A stretch of 64,000 bases of DNA from the NCBI GenBank assembly GCA_016712505.1, contig JADJQY010000002.1, forward strand, positions 620,001 through 684,000, read 5' to 3'. Shown here in pieces: positions 19,121 through 28,303 of the stretch. Position numbers and translations under genes: made by a program. The DNA comes from Candidatus Eiseniibacteriota bacterium (GTDB taxonomy: Bacteria; Eisenbacteria; RBG-16-71-46; CAIMUX01). Every line of letters starts with the position of its first letter. Positions within the stretch are counted from its first letter, which is position 1. The notes below the pieces were generated by a model that saw only the letters and a program-made list of their open reading frames with translations, did no database searches and had not been told where the DNA came from.

Positions 19121-19620
19121 GAGTTGGGATGTTCCCCGGTACCTTCGACCCGGTGACCTCGGGTCACCTCGACATCCTCCATCGGGCGCTTCAGGTGTTC
19201 GACCGGGTGATCGTCGCCGTGGCCCATCGCCATCAGAAGCAGACCCTTTTCAGCGCAGAGGAACGGATCGAGATGATTCGCGACTCGATTTCCAAGGGGG
19301 ACGCCGGCCGGATCGAGATCGTGCCCTTCGAGGGACTCCTGGTCGACTTCGCCCGGGCCCGGAAGGTTGCCGGAATCGTGCGGGGGCTCCGGTTCGTGAG
19401 CGACTTCGAATACGAATTCCAGATGGCGCTCATGAACCAGAAGCTGGCTCCGAACCTGCCGACCATCTTTCTCATGCCCTCGGAGAAATACACCTATCTG
19501 AACTCCAGCCTGGTCAAGGAGATCGTCCGCAACGGTGGGGCGGTCGGAGGCCTGGTGCCGCCGGCGGTGGCGCGCAGCCTGAAGAAGAAGCTGGGCCGGG
19601 CGGAAAGGCAGAAAACATGA
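19117..19620 (+). CDS. coaD: Phosphopantetheine adenylyltransferase
   Basis: A 167-residue enzyme that joins ATP and 4'-phosphopantetheine to give dephospho-CoA. The nucleotidyltransferase signature GTFDPVTSGH is at residues 8-17, and YTYLNSSLVKEI corresponds to the ISSTxVRE ATP-binding motif. RGLRFVSDFEYEFQMALMN is highly characteristic of CoaD. The ATG overlaps the rsmD stop and the TGA overlaps the aminotransferase ATG. Confidence 0.96.
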   Translation: MRVGMFPGTFDPVTSGHLDILHRALQVFDRVIVAVAHRHQKQTLFSAEERIEMIRDSISKGDAGRIEIVPFEGLLVDFARARKVAGIVRGLRFVSDFEYEFQMALMNQKLAPNLPTIFLMPSEKYTYLNSSLVKEIVRNGGAVGGLVPPAVARSLKKKLGRAERQKT

Positions 19621-20813
19621 TGCTCTCTTCGCGCGCCCAGGCGCTCGAACCATCGACCACCCTGGCGATCGACGAGCGCGCGCGGACCCTCTCTGCGCAG
19701 GGAATCAAGATCTGGAACTTCGGCGCCGGACAGCCCGACTTTCCGACCCCCCGCATCGCCGCGGAGGCCGGAGAGGCGGCGATCCGGGAGGGGAAGACGC
19801 GCTACACCGCCTCGAACGGCACGGCGGAACTCCGGCGGGCCATCGCGGAGAAGCTGGAACGCGAGAACGGCTTCGCGGTCGAACCGAAGTGCGTCCTGGT
19901 CTCCAACGGGGCGAAGCAATCGCTCTACGTGCTCCTCGCCGCGGTGCTCGACCCGGGGGACGAGGTGATCGTTCCTGCGCCCTACTGGGTTTCGTATCCG
20001 GAACAGATCAAGCTGTTGGGGGGTGTGCCCCGCTTCGTCCGGAGCGACGAACAGACCGGATTCCGGATGACCGCGGAGGCGCTCCGGAGCGTCATCACGC
20101 CGCGCACCCGGGCGGTGATCCTGAACACGCCGGTCAATCCTTCGGGCGCGGTCTACCCGCGCGCGGAACTCGTCGCCCTGGCGCAGGTGATCGTCGACCA
20201 CGACCTGCTCCTCATCACGGACGAGATCTACGAGAAGATCCTCTACGACCGGGCGGAGCATGTAAGCGCCGCTTCGCTCGGACCGGAGGTTGCGCGACGG
20301 ACGGCTACGGTGCACGGGGTGTCGAAGGCCTACTCCATGACCGGTTGGCGCATCGGCTACGCTGCCGGCCCGGCGGAGTGGATCGAGGCCGCGGGCGGGA
20401 TCCAGAGTCACCTCAGCGGCAATGCCTGCAGCATCTCGCAGGAGGCAGCGATCGCCGCCCTCACCGGGGCCGCCGCGGAGGTCGCTCAGATGGTGACGAC
20501 CTTCGCGCGCCGACGGGAGAGGGTCCTCGGCTGGCTGGCGAAAGCGAATGCGCTCTCGATCTGCGCCCCGCAGGGGACCTTTTACGCCTTTCCCGACGTG
20601 TCGAGCCTCTTTGGCGCCGCGACCAACGGGCGGCGGATTGCCGACGGGAACGACCTCGCGACCTATCTCCTGGATGAGGCGCGAGTCGCGATCGTCCCTG
20701 GTGAGGCGTTTGGATCTCCGCGCCATCTGCGGATATCCTTTGCCACCTCGGACGAAATGATCGACGGAGGGCTCTCGGCCCTGGTCGAAGCGTTGAATCG
20801 ACTGACGAAATAG
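19617..20813 (+). CDS. aspC: Class I aminotransferase, aspartate type
   Basis: A 398-residue PLP enzyme of fold type I, close to the thermostable-type aspartate aminotransferases (subgroup 1b). Lys237 in VHGVSKAYSMTGWRIGYA forms the Schiff base; NTPVNPSGAVY and DEIYEKILYD are conserved PLP-pocket motifs, and LRISFATS holds the carboxylate-binding Arg. Two adjacent ATGs (19617, 19620) are possible; the first overlaps the coaD stop. Reaction presumably aspartate plus 2-oxoglutarate to oxaloacetate plus glutamate, though broad substrate use is common in this family. Confidence 0.9.
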   Translation: MMLSSRAQALEPSTTLAIDERARTLSAQGIKIWNFGAGQPDFPTPRIAAEAGEAAIREGKTRYTASNGTAELRRAIAEKLERENGFAVEPKCVLVSNGAKQSLYVLLAAVLDPGDEVIVPAPYWVSYPEQIKLLGGVPRFVRSDEQTGFRMTAEALRSVITPRTRAVILNTPVNPSGAVYPRAELVALAQVIVDHDLLLITDEIYEKILYDRAEHVSAASLGPEVARRTATVHGVSKAYSMTGWRIGYAAGPAEWIEAAGGIQSHLSGNACSISQEAAIAALTGAAAEVAQMVTTFARRRERVLGWLAKANALSICAPQGTFYAFPDVSSLFGAATNGRRIADGNDLATYLLDEARVAIVPGEAFGSPRHLRISFATSDEMIDGGLSALVEALNRLTK

Positions 20814-20859
20814 CCACACGACGAACCGGTCGTCGCTCTGTCGACCGGGGGAGAGGGGA

Positions 20860-21255
20860 ATGCCGACCTACGACTACGTCTGCACCAAGTGCGGTCACGC
20901 GTTCGAGCTGGTCCAGAAGATGAGCGATCCGCCCAAGAGTCGCTGCCCCGAGTGCCGCGGGAAGGTGGAACGGAAGATCGGCTCGGGCGCCGGTCTGATC
21001 TTCAAGGGGAGCGGGTTCTACATCACGGATTACCGGAGCAAGGACTACAAAGCGAAGGAGAAGACCGACCGGGCGGCGACCGGAGGAGCCTCCTCAGACT
21101 CCGGCGGGGCCGGTAGTTCCGGTGCCGGCAGTTCCGGCGCCGGGAGCGCCGGTGGCGGCAAGGCGGAAACGCCGACCGTCTCGGTTCCGGCCAAGCCCCC
21201 GACGAAATCGACCACAGGTGGGAAGACCAAGGGTTCCGGCACGAAAGACGCTTGA
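20860..21255 (+). CDS. FmdB-family zinc-ribbon protein
   Basis: A 131-residue protein with an N-terminal zinc ribbon (MPTYDYVCTKCGHAFE; C8-x2-C11 and C29-x2-C32) of the FmdB putative regulator family, followed by GSGFYITDYRSKDYKAKE, also typical. The last 65 residues are low-complexity Gly/Ser/Ala then Lys/Thr/Pro and probably disordered. The name comes from a formamide/amide utilisation locus, but the function of most members is unknown. GGGGAGAGGGG precedes the ATG. It sits between aspC-like and obgE. Confidence 0.88.
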   Translation: MPTYDYVCTKCGHAFELVQKMSDPPKSRCPECRGKVERKIGSGAGLIFKGSGFYITDYRSKDYKAKEKTDRAATGGASSDSGGAGSSGAGSSGAGSAGGGKAETPTVSVPAKPPTKSTTGGKTKGSGTKDA

Positions 21256-21337
21256 TGTCCCATCGGGGTCGTCGTGTTTCGGACGCCAGGGCGGCGCCGA
21301 GGCTTGAAGGAGAATCGGGGAAGGAAAGGGCGTCCGC

Positions 21338-22483
21338 ATGTTCATCGACGAGGCCGTGATCACCGTCCGCGCAGGTCGTGGAGGGGACGGCTGCATCAGC
21401 TTCCGCCGCGAGAAGTACGTTCCAAAGGGGGGACCGGACGGAGGGGACGGCGGCAACGGCGGGGATGTCATCTTCGTCGTCGATCGAAACCTGCGCACCC
21501 TGCTTCGCTTCCGCCACGAACGCAAGTTCGCCGCGGAGTCCGGCCAGTCCGGCATGGGCAAGCAGATGTTCGGCAAGCGGGGAGAGGACATCACGATCTC
21601 GGTACCCGCGGGCACGCTGGTCGAGGACACCATGAATGGCCGCATCCTGGCCGACCTGGTCGATCCCGGACAGCGGATCGTGCTGGCCCACGGCGGACGG
21701 GGCGGCAAGGGGAACGTGCATTTCAAGACCTCGACCCGTCGCGTGCCGCGCATCGCCACCGATGGGACCGAAGGGGAGGAGTACGAACTCAAGCTCACGC
21801 TGAAGCTCCTGGCCGACGTCGGCCTGGTGGGGCTGCCGAACGTGGGCAAGTCGACCCTCCTGGCGCGACTGTCGAATGCGCAGCCCAAGGTGGGGAATTT
21901 CGCCTTCACCACCATACAGCCGAACCTGGGAATCGTGCCGGTGAGCGAGTTCGACTCCCTCGTGCTCGCCGATCTGCCCGGGCTGATCGAAGGGGCGTCG
22001 GAAGGGAAGGGACTGGGGCACCGCTTTCTCCGGCACGTCGAACGGAGTCGGGTGCTTCTCGTCCTGATCGACGCTGGCTCGACCCGGCCGAAGAAGGACC
22101 TGGCGGTGCTCCTGGCCGAACTGGAAGCCTGGAGTCCGGCACTGCTCCGGCGTCCACGCCTGGTGTGCTACAGCCGGGCTGACCTCGCGGTGGGAAAGCG
22201 CCTGCCGGTGCTCGGGGACGAATCCCCGACCCCGCGCATCTCCGCTCATACCGGTGCCGGTGTGCCCGAGCTGCTCCGCCGTCTGGCGCTCCTGGTGCGA
22301 GAGACCGAGGCGGTGGAGGGAACAAATCTCGAAGTCCTGCGCGCCCTGATCGAAGCGCACCCGAGCGAGGAGGGGCGCGCCTTCGCCGACCGGATCGATC
22401 TGGGGGAAAGCCTGGGCGAGACTCCGTGGCCGCGGCAACCGTATCGGGAGGTCGCGCTGGTCCGAGATGAGGCGGCACGATGA
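21338..22483 (+). CDS. obgE: GTPase Obg
   Basis: A 381-residue GTPase involved in 50S assembly and stress response. The Gly-rich Obg fold (VRAGRGGDGCISFRREKYVP, then GGPDGGDGGNGGDV) covers residues 1-158; the G domain follows with G1 GLPNVGKST, G2 TT in FAFTTIQPN and G3 DLPGLIEGASEGKGLG. The G4 motif (N/T)KxD is replaced by SRAD in LVCYSRADL, a mild deviation that may loosen guanine specificity. The C-terminus lacks a long extension. Start ATG 21338 is the usual MFIDEA. The stop overlaps the dprA start. Confidence 0.96.
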   Translation: MFIDEAVITVRAGRGGDGCISFRREKYVPKGGPDGGDGGNGGDVIFVVDRNLRTLLRFRHERKFAAESGQSGMGKQMFGKRGEDITISVPAGTLVEDTMNGRILADLVDPGQRIVLAHGGRGGKGNVHFKTSTRRVPRIATDGTEGEEYELKLTLKLLADVGLVGLPNVGKSTLLARLSNAQPKVGNFAFTTIQPNLGIVPVSEFDSLVLADLPGLIEGASEGKGLGHRFLRHVERSRVLLVLIDAGSTRPKKDLAVLLAELEAWSPALLRRPRLVCYSRADLAVGKRLPVLGDESPTPRISAHTGAGVPELLRRLALLVRETEAVEGTNLEVLRALIEAHPSEEGRAFADRIDLGESLGETPWPRQPYREVALVRDEAAR

Positions 22484-23538
22484 GCGCCGTCGGGTTCGCG
22501 GCTCCCCGCGAGGAAGACCTCCGCTGGGCACTCATGCCTGGTTTCATCCCGCGCCGCGCGCGTGATCTGCGCGCCCACGAACGCCAGGCCCGGGCGGAGG
22601 GACGATTGGCCCATCTCCCGGGGCTCGAGCTTCGGGCCGATGCCAGTCTCCTTGAAAGCTGCCTCGGGCGGCTTCGCGACCTTCAGGCGGAATTCCTGAC
22701 CGACGCAGATCCCCGCTTTCCGGTCGAACTCCGCGAGATTCCCGATCCTCCGATCCACCTCTTCGTCCGCGGGAGCGACTGCTGGCGGTCCGAGCAGCCG
22801 CGGGTGGCGATCATCGGGGCGCGAGCGGCGAGCGAGGCGGGACGAGAGATCGCCTACAGCCTGGCGCGGGATCTCGCGCTTCGGGGCATCGTCGTGATCA
22901 GCGGTCTGGCGCGCGGGATCGACGGGGAGGCCCACCGTGGAGCGCTCGAGGCCGGGGGGCAGACCGTTGCGGTGCTCGGCGCGGGTCTCGATGTCTGTTA
23001 CCCGCCCGAGCACCGGGATCTCTTCGCCCAGATTCCCGGCTGCGGCGCGTTGGTGACCGAGTTTCCGCCCGGTACGCCGCCCCTCGGGCGCAACTTTCCG
23101 ATGCGCAATCGGATCCTGAGCGGGCTGGCCGACCTGTTGGTGGTGGTGGAAGGGAACGAGCGGAGCGGCGCGCGCTCGACCGTGGATCACGCTCTCGATC
23201 AGGGGAAGGAGGTCTGGGCGGTGCCGCGGGACATCTGTCTCCCGGGATGCGCTCTTCCGAATCGACTGCTGAACGACGGCGCGCGGCCGGTTCTTTCCTC
23301 CGGCGAGCTCGAGCGGGCGGCGCGAGAGGTGCCTCGGATCCGGTTCGGGTCGGTGCCGCTCGCTCCGGGTGAGCGCCTGCTGCGGCTGTTGCGCAACCGA
23401 TCACGCACCCCGGAGCAACTCTTGAACGAGTGCTCCGATCTGGATCCGGCCGTGGCCCAGGTGGCATTGCTCGCCCTCGAGCTCGACGGCCAGGTGAGTC
23501 GCCTGCCGAACGGCCGCCTGGCCAGCGTCCTCCCGTGA
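22480..23538 (+). CDS. dprA: DNA-processing protein DprA
   Basis: A 352-residue DprA/Smf protein, which loads RecA on single-stranded DNA during transformation. The Rossmann core is visible: VAIIGARAASEAGREIAYSL, VVISGLARGIDGEAHRGAL, TVAVLGAGLDVCYPPEHRDL, NFPMRNRILSGLAD and GARSTVDHALDQGKEVWAVP. The N-terminus is a degenerate SAM-like region and the C-terminus (about 290-350) a winged helix. It overlaps obgE by four bases. No other competence genes lie next to it. Confidence 0.95.
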   Translation: MSAVGFAAPREEDLRWALMPGFIPRRARDLRAHERQARAEGRLAHLPGLELRADASLLESCLGRLRDLQAEFLTDADPRFPVELREIPDPPIHLFVRGSDCWRSEQPRVAIIGARAASEAGREIAYSLARDLALRGIVVISGLARGIDGEAHRGALEAGGQTVAVLGAGLDVCYPPEHRDLFAQIPGCGALVTEFPPGTPPLGRNFPMRNRILSGLADLLVVVEGNERSGARSTVDHALDQGKEVWAVPRDICLPGCALPNRLLNDGARPVLSSGELERAAREVPRIRFGSVPLAPGERLLRLLRNRSRTPEQLLNECSDLDPAVAQVALLALELDGQVSRLPNGRLASVLP

Positions 23539-24515
23539 ACGGAGGGGAGGCGCCAGTTCCAATCGGCGGTCTGGGGCGGGGTCGACGGGAGGTGCGGCCC
23601 GGTCGGTCGGCGAAGCACCTGTTGGAGTTTCTGCTCCTCCGGTTCGTGCTCCTCCTGCTCGCCCCACTCTCCTGGAACGGTTCCCGGCGGGTGGGTCGGC
23701 TGCTGGGGAGTTTCGCCGCGGGAGCACTCCGCCTCCGTTGGAAAGTGACGCTGGACAATCTCCGCCACGCCTTTCCCGAGCGGAGCGAAGTCGAGCGCAG
23801 CGCGATCGCGCGCGCGGCCTACCGCGAGATCGGCACCACCTTCCTCGAGATGTTCCGGTCGCTCCGCCCGGGCGAGGCGAGCACGCGGTGCGACTCGTTT
23901 GCGGCCGAGCTACTGCGCGACGCACTCGACGAGGGACGGGGCGCGATTCTCCTCACCGGGCACTTCGGGAACTGGGAATTGCTCGGCGCGGCGGTCGCGG
24001 ATGGCGGCTGGCCGCTGCACGCGGTGGTGGCCACGCAGAAGAACCGGTGGATCGATGCGCTCGTCACCCGGCGGCGGGAAGCGGTGGGACTGAAGATCCT
24101 GCGCAGCGACGCGGGCCTCCGCCCGATCCTCCGTGCCCTGAAGTCGAATCAGATCGTCTGCTTTCTCGCCGATCAGGATGCCGGCCGCACCGGGCACTTC
24201 GTCCCGTTTCTCGGGCGGCCGGCCTCATCGCCCGGTGGCCCGGCGCGTTTCGCCCGGCTCGCCCGCTGTCCCATCCTGGTCGGCTTTTCGGTGCGTTCTC
24301 CGGGCGGGCGCTACCGGTTCGAGTTCGGCAACCTGATCCGGATCCGGGAAGACCTTCCGTCGGAGGAGGCGGAGAAGCAGGCCACGGCGGAGATCGCCGC
24401 CCTTCTGGAGGAGCGGATCCGCCGGTACCCTGAGCAGTGGTTCTGGATGCACCGGCGTTGGAAGACCCGTCCGCCCGGCGAGACAACCGGCCCAGGTCCG
24501 TCAGAGGGACCGTGA
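23535..24515 (+). CDS. Lysophospholipid acyltransferase family, LpxL/HtrB-like
   Basis: A 326-residue inner-membrane acyltransferase of the lipid A late-acyltransferase family. One N-terminal transmembrane helix is seen (LEFLLLRFVLLLLAPLSW). The catalytic HX4(D/E) motif is HFGNWE, residues 143-148, and FLADQDAGRTGHFVPFLGRPA plus YPEQWFWMHRRWK near the end are family signatures. It should add a secondary acyl chain to Kdo-lipid A, which implies a Gram-negative envelope, although some members act on other lipids. The start is probably GTG 23535, overlapping the dprA stop. Confidence 0.88.
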   Translation: MNGGEAPVPIGGLGRGRREVRPGRSAKHLLEFLLLRFVLLLLAPLSWNGSRRVGRLLGSFAAGALRLRWKVTLDNLRHAFPERSEVERSAIARAAYREIGTTFLEMFRSLRPGEASTRCDSFAAELLRDALDEGRGAILLTGHFGNWELLGAAVADGGWPLHAVVATQKNRWIDALVTRRREAVGLKILRSDAGLRPILRALKSNQIVCFLADQDAGRTGHFVPFLGRPASSPGGPARFARLARCPILVGFSVRSPGGRYRFEFGNLIRIREDLPSEEAEKQATAEIAALLEERIRRYPEQWFWMHRRWKTRPPGETTGPGPSEGP

Positions 24516-24546
24516 GAGGCCGCGTGAGAGGGAGCGTGAGAGGGGA
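24511..24546 (+). repeat. 12-bp micro-tandem repeat
   Basis: Three tandem units beginning CGTGAGAGG (24511, 24523, 24535) followed by looser copies of CGTGAG at 24550 and 24574, filling the spacer between the acyltransferase and the FAH gene. The first unit includes the acyltransferase stop codon. Confidence 0.6.
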
Positions 24547-24580
24547 GCGCGTGAGTCGGAGTGGGGGAAGGAGCGTGAGC

Positions 24581-25432
24581 ATGCGTGCAGTCAGTTTCGG
24601 AGAGGTCGGTAAGGAACGGCCCGGAGTGGTCGAGGGCGAGCGGCTGGTCGCGGTCGAGACCCTCGATGCCTCCTGGCCGCGGAGCTGGAAGCGTCTGCTT
24701 GGCGCCGGTCTCGAGTCCGAGGTCTTTGCCCGCGCGAGGCGCGCGCTGGATCAGGGTAGTGTGATCGCGCTCTCCTCGATTCGCCTCGGCCCCCCGATTC
24801 CCGACCCGAGCAAGATCATCGCCATCGGCCTCAACTACCGCGATCACGCGTTGGAGCAGAAGAAGGAGCCGCCGCTGGTACCGCTGCTTTTCGCCAAGGC
24901 ACCGAGCTGCCTGGTCGGGCCGCACGATCCGATCCGTCTACCCGATCAGGAACCGCAGGTCGATGCCGAGGCCGAGCTCTGTCTGGTGATCGGACGGACC
25001 GCGAGTCGGGTGAGCGAAACCGAGGCGTTGGACCACGTCTTCGGCTGGACGGTGATGAACGACGTCAGCGGACGCGCGGCGCAGTACGGCGACAAGCAGT
25101 GGTTTCGCGGGAAGAGCTTCGACAGCTTCGGTCCCTCCGGTCCCTGGATCGTCCGCCGCGCCGATCTGGCCGACCCGACCGGACTCGCACTCGAGGCCGA
25201 CTGGGGATCCACTCCGATGCAGCGCGGGAACACCCGCGACCTGATCCACGGCCCGGCCGCCCTGGTCTCGTATGTCAGCCACCAGATGACCTTGTTCCCG
25301 GGCGACCTGATCTCGACCGGTACCCCGGCAGGAGTCGGCGTCTTTCGAGAGCCTCCGGCCTTCCTCGAGCGCGGCATGCTGGTCACGGTCCGACTCGAGG
25401 GGGTCGGGGAACTGCGCAATCCGGTGATCTGA
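24581..25432 (+). CDS. Fumarylacetoacetate hydrolase family protein
   Basis: A 283-residue FAH-fold enzyme. GLNYRDHALEQKKEPP, then LFAKAPSCLVGP, then DAEAELCLVIG hold the metal-binding Glu residues, and GDLISTGTPAGVG is the typical C-terminal motif. Members cleave or tautomerise diketo-acids (oxaloacetate tautomerase or decarboxylase, acylpyruvate hydrolase, aromatic catabolism). No aromatic pathway genes lie nearby, so an oxaloacetate/acylpyruvate role is the more likely guess. Start ATG 24581 follows AAGGAG; upstream GTGs exist in the repeat region. Confidence 0.88.
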   Translation: MRAVSFGEVGKERPGVVEGERLVAVETLDASWPRSWKRLLGAGLESEVFARARRALDQGSVIALSSIRLGPPIPDPSKIIAIGLNYRDHALEQKKEPPLVPLLFAKAPSCLVGPHDPIRLPDQEPQVDAEAELCLVIGRTASRVSETEALDHVFGWTVMNDVSGRAAQYGDKQWFRGKSFDSFGPSGPWIVRRADLADPTGLALEADWGSTPMQRGNTRDLIHGPAALVSYVSHQMTLFPGDLISTGTPAGVGVFREPPAFLERGMLVTVRLEGVGELRNPVI

Positions 25433-25447
25433 GGTCGGGCCGGACGA

Positions 25448-26704
25448 TCAGCCGGTAACCGCCGCGCCGGCTCGCTGGAGCAACTTTTCCCGCTCGCGGT
25501 GGAAGTGGGCGCTGTAGAGCTTCGACATCGCCTGGCGCTTCATCTCCTTCAAGGCGTAGCGACGGGGCTTGTCGGCGAACCAGCGGCACTCCTCCGGAAG
25601 CAGTACCAGGCTGACGTGGATGTTGGGCGCGATTCCGATCGGCAGATCGCGGTCCATGCATGCCTCATACAGCCGGCGGAAGACCGGAATCATCTCCTCC
25701 GTCTTGGGCGGGGCGAGGTCGGCGTAGTCGGTGCCGAGCAGCGGGCGGAACACACAGACGGTGGGAATTCCCCCGTGTTCGGTGATCCAGTCGATGGCGG
25801 CCATCGACGACTCCGGCGCCTCCAGTCCGGCAATGATCTCTCCGTTCGAGACCCAGGGCTCGAAGGAGCCCGGCTTCCGCAACTTGGCGCAGTAGTCGAC
25901 CGCCTCGAGGTACCGGTCGAGCCCGTACTCGCGGTGCTTCCCCGGACAGACCTCGACGAAGCGGTCCCGGTCGAAGATCTCGAAACAGAACGAGACGCGA
26001 TTCACCCCCATCTGCTTCAGACGGTCGTAGCGCGAGAGATCCGGGTGCGGGGGAGTCTGAACTCCGATCAGGAGGCCGGTATCCTTCTTGATCTCCCGGA
26101 TGTACGGCTCGAGGATGTCGAGGTAGCCGTGATCGGAGTGATGACCGGTGTTGAAGTCGACGTAGGTAATCCCCGACTCGCGGACCGCCGCCCAGACCAC
26201 CTCCATGACGTCCGAGATCGACTTCTGATCCGGGGCGTCATCGACCCCCAGGTTCAGCCCGACCGAACAGAACTTGCAGTTCGACTTGACCGGCTCGGTC
26301 CAGTACTCGCACACCTTCGCCTGGTAGATGCCCAGATAGGTGCCCTGCAGGGTGCCGATGCGGGTCATGGGGCGACCGGTCGAGGTCTCGCGATCGTACC
26401 AACCCGGCCGCGGGGAGAGCTCGACCGGAGAGATCCGCTCTCCATCGTCTCGCCGGATCCAGTACGCGCCGTCTTCCTGGTGCAAGATGTAGGGGGAGTT
26501 CTTGGCGAACGGTTCGGAAACCGGGGCGTTGGTCCAAAGCCCGTGCGGGAGGATCAGTTCCAGCCCCGACCCGAGGCCGGCGCGGGTGCGGAGAATCTTG
26601 CGCCCGCCGTCTCGTTCGACGAAACAGGAGTCGTCGAGGCGGAGTCCGCGGCAGTAAAGGTCGAGCTTCAAGAGACCAGGGTTGGAGCGAACGTCGTAGT
26701 CCAT
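25448..26704 (-). CDS. Radical SAM protein with wide cysteine spacing
   Basis: A 418-residue protein I assign to the radical SAM superfamily. The cluster-binding set appears to be C132, C143 and C146 (VCEYWTEPVKSNCKFCSVGL), a C-x10-C-x2-C spacing rather than the usual C-x3-C-x2-C and closer to Elp3/YhcC-type proteins. Barrel-like segments follow (ITYVDFNTGHHSDHGYLDIL, GLLIGVQTPPHPDLSRYD, MGVNRVSFCFEIFD, EIIAGLEAPE). No accessory cluster or B12 domain is obvious; the first 110 residues are of unknown fold. It lies downstream of the inositol-phosphate synthase gene behind a terminator. Substrate unknown. Confidence 0.72.
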   Translation of the reverse strand: MDYDVRSNPGLLKLDLYCRGLRLDDSCFVERDGGRKILRTRAGLGSGLELILPHGLWTNAPVSEPFAKNSPYILHQEDGAYWIRRDDGERISPVELSPRPGWYDRETSTGRPMTRIGTLQGTYLGIYQAKVCEYWTEPVKSNCKFCSVGLNLGVDDAPDQKSISDVMEVVWAAVRESGITYVDFNTGHHSDHGYLDILEPYIREIKKDTGLLIGVQTPPHPDLSRYDRLKQMGVNRVSFCFEIFDRDRFVEVCPGKHREYGLDRYLEAVDYCAKLRKPGSFEPWVSNGEIIAGLEAPESSMAAIDWITEHGGIPTVCVFRPLLGTDYADLAPPKTEEMIPVFRRLYEACMDRDLPIGIAPNIHVSLVLLPEECRWFADKPRRYALKEMKRQAMSKLYSAHFHREREKLLQRAGAAVTG

Positions 26705-26810
26705 GGTGTCTCCCAGGGGTGCCGTTCAGGATCGAGCATCGTTGCTAGATTCTACGGCCCGAGCGGGGGCCCGGAGCAGGGGAAAATAGTTTCGGACCGA
26801 AATGTCCGAT

Positions 26811-26850
26811 TAAAACTGAGAGCCAGTCGCAGAGGTGGTGCGACTGGCTC
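26811..26850 (-). terminator. Intrinsic terminator of the inositol-phosphate synthase gene
   Basis: A 12-bp stem (arms GAGCCAGTCGCA and TGCGACTGGCTC, 26820-26850) with a 7-base loop, followed on the minus strand by TCAGTTTTAA. It lies 40 bases after the ino1 stop and separates it from the radical SAM gene. Confidence 0.85.
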
Positions 26851-26891
26851 GATGAGGAACTCAGCAGCCGCGGGGCTTGGCCCCGCGGCGG

Positions 26892-28199
26892 TCAGTCATA
26901 GTACTCGGTGCCGAGGTGGGTGATCAGTTCCTCGCCGCGCAGGTGGCGGAGGTTGTTCTTGAGCTTCATGAGCTGGATGAACAGATCGTGCTCGGCGTAC
27001 ACCTCCGGGGCGTGCATCGGGCTCTTCCAGTAGAACGACAGCCACTCCTGGATACCGCGCATCCGCGCCCGCCCGGCGAGGTCGAGGAACAGCGCCAGAT
27101 CGAGCACGATCGGCGCGGCGAGGATGGAATCGCGGCAGAGGAAGTTCACCTTGATCTGCATCGGATAGCCCATCCAGCCGAAGATGTCGATGTTGTCCCA
27201 GGCCTCTTTCTCGTCTCCCCGCGGCGGGTAGTAGTTGATCCGCACCTTGTGGAAGAGGTTGCCGTAGAGCTCCGGATAGAGTTGCGGCTGCAGGATGCTG
27301 TCGAGCACCGAGAGCTTCGATTCTTCCTTGGTCTTGAACGACTCCGGGTCGTCGAGCACCTCTCCGTCCCGGTTACCCAGGATGTTGGTGGAGAACCAGC
27401 CGGATACCCCGAGCATGCGCGCCTTGAACATCGGTGCCAGGACCGTCTTCATCAGGGTCTGCCCGGTCTTGAAGTCCTTGCCGCAGACCGGGACGTTCAT
27501 CTCCCGGGCCAGCTCGAGCAGGGCGGGGAAATCGGCCGAGAGGTTCGGGGCGCCGTTGGCGTAGGGGATCCCCATCTTGATCGCGGCGTAGGCGTACACC
27601 ATCGATGGGGCGATCGAGGGATCACGGTCGCGCATCGCCTGCTCGAACGCGGCGATCGATTGGTGCGCCGGTCCGGGCTGGAGGAAGATCTCGGTTGAGC
27701 CACACCAGACCATGACCAGACGGGCAAGTCCGTTCTCTTCCTTGAACCGCTTGATGTCGGCCATCACCTGCTCGGCCAGGTCCATCCAGTTCTTGCCCTG
27801 CTTGACGTGCTCGCCGTGCAGCTTCTTGACGTAGTGGTTATCGAAGACCGCGGGCCACGGCTTGATCTTCTCCATCTCGTCCTTGAGCGGTGCGAGGTGG
27901 GTGGGAGAGATCACGCCCGCACGCAGGGCGGCATCGTAGGTGCTCTCGGCGAAGATGTCCCAACCGCCGAAAACGATGTCGCTCAGGTCGGCCAGCGGCA
28001 CGAAGTCCTTGATCAGCGGCGACCTATTCTCGGTCCGCTTGCCCAGGCGAATCGTGCCCATCTGGGTCAAGCTTCCGAGCGGCGCGCCCAGCCCCTTGCG
28101 GGCCGCGATCACCCCGGCGATGAAGGTGGTAGCGACTGCTCCCATTCCGGGCAGCAGGATTCCAAGCTTGCCCTCGGCCGGGCGAATCTCGACGCTCAT
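26892..28199 (-). CDS. ino1: myo-Inositol-1-phosphate synthase
   Basis: A 435-residue NAD-dependent synthase converting glucose-6-phosphate to inositol-3-phosphate. LGILLPGMGAVATTFIAGV is the NAD-binding start; SGWFSTNILGNRDGEVLDDP, then KTKEESK is the conserved catalytic stretch with active-site lysines, and YPPRGDEKEAWDNIDIFGWM is typical of bacterial members. The product can feed inositol phospholipids, dialkylether inositol lipids or inositol-containing thiols. Start ATG 28199 has AAGGAGGAG. It is divergent from a LysR gene, a possible regulator. Confidence 0.94.
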   Translation of the reverse strand: MSVEIRPAEGKLGILLPGMGAVATTFIAGVIAARKGLGAPLGSLTQMGTIRLGKRTENRSPLIKDFVPLADLSDIVFGGWDIFAESTYDAALRAGVISPTHLAPLKDEMEKIKPWPAVFDNHYVKKLHGEHVKQGKNWMDLAEQVMADIKRFKEENGLARLVMVWCGSTEIFLQPGPAHQSIAAFEQAMRDRDPSIAPSMVYAYAAIKMGIPYANGAPNLSADFPALLELAREMNVPVCGKDFKTGQTLMKTVLAPMFKARMLGVSGWFSTNILGNRDGEVLDDPESFKTKEESKLSVLDSILQPQLYPELYGNLFHKVRINYYPPRGDEKEAWDNIDIFGWMGYPMQIKVNFLCRDSILAAPIVLDLALFLDLAGRARMRGIQEWLSFYWKSPMHAPEVYAEHDLFIQLMKLKNNLRHLRGEELITHLGTEYYD

Positions 28200-28303
28200 G
28201 ACTCCTCCTTGTGCGGGTCGTGTCGGCCGGCAGAATGCGGGGCCTGACTCAGGAATAGTGGCCTTGTTCTACTCCTCGCCCTAAGTGATTTTTCGAGCAT
28301 CAC

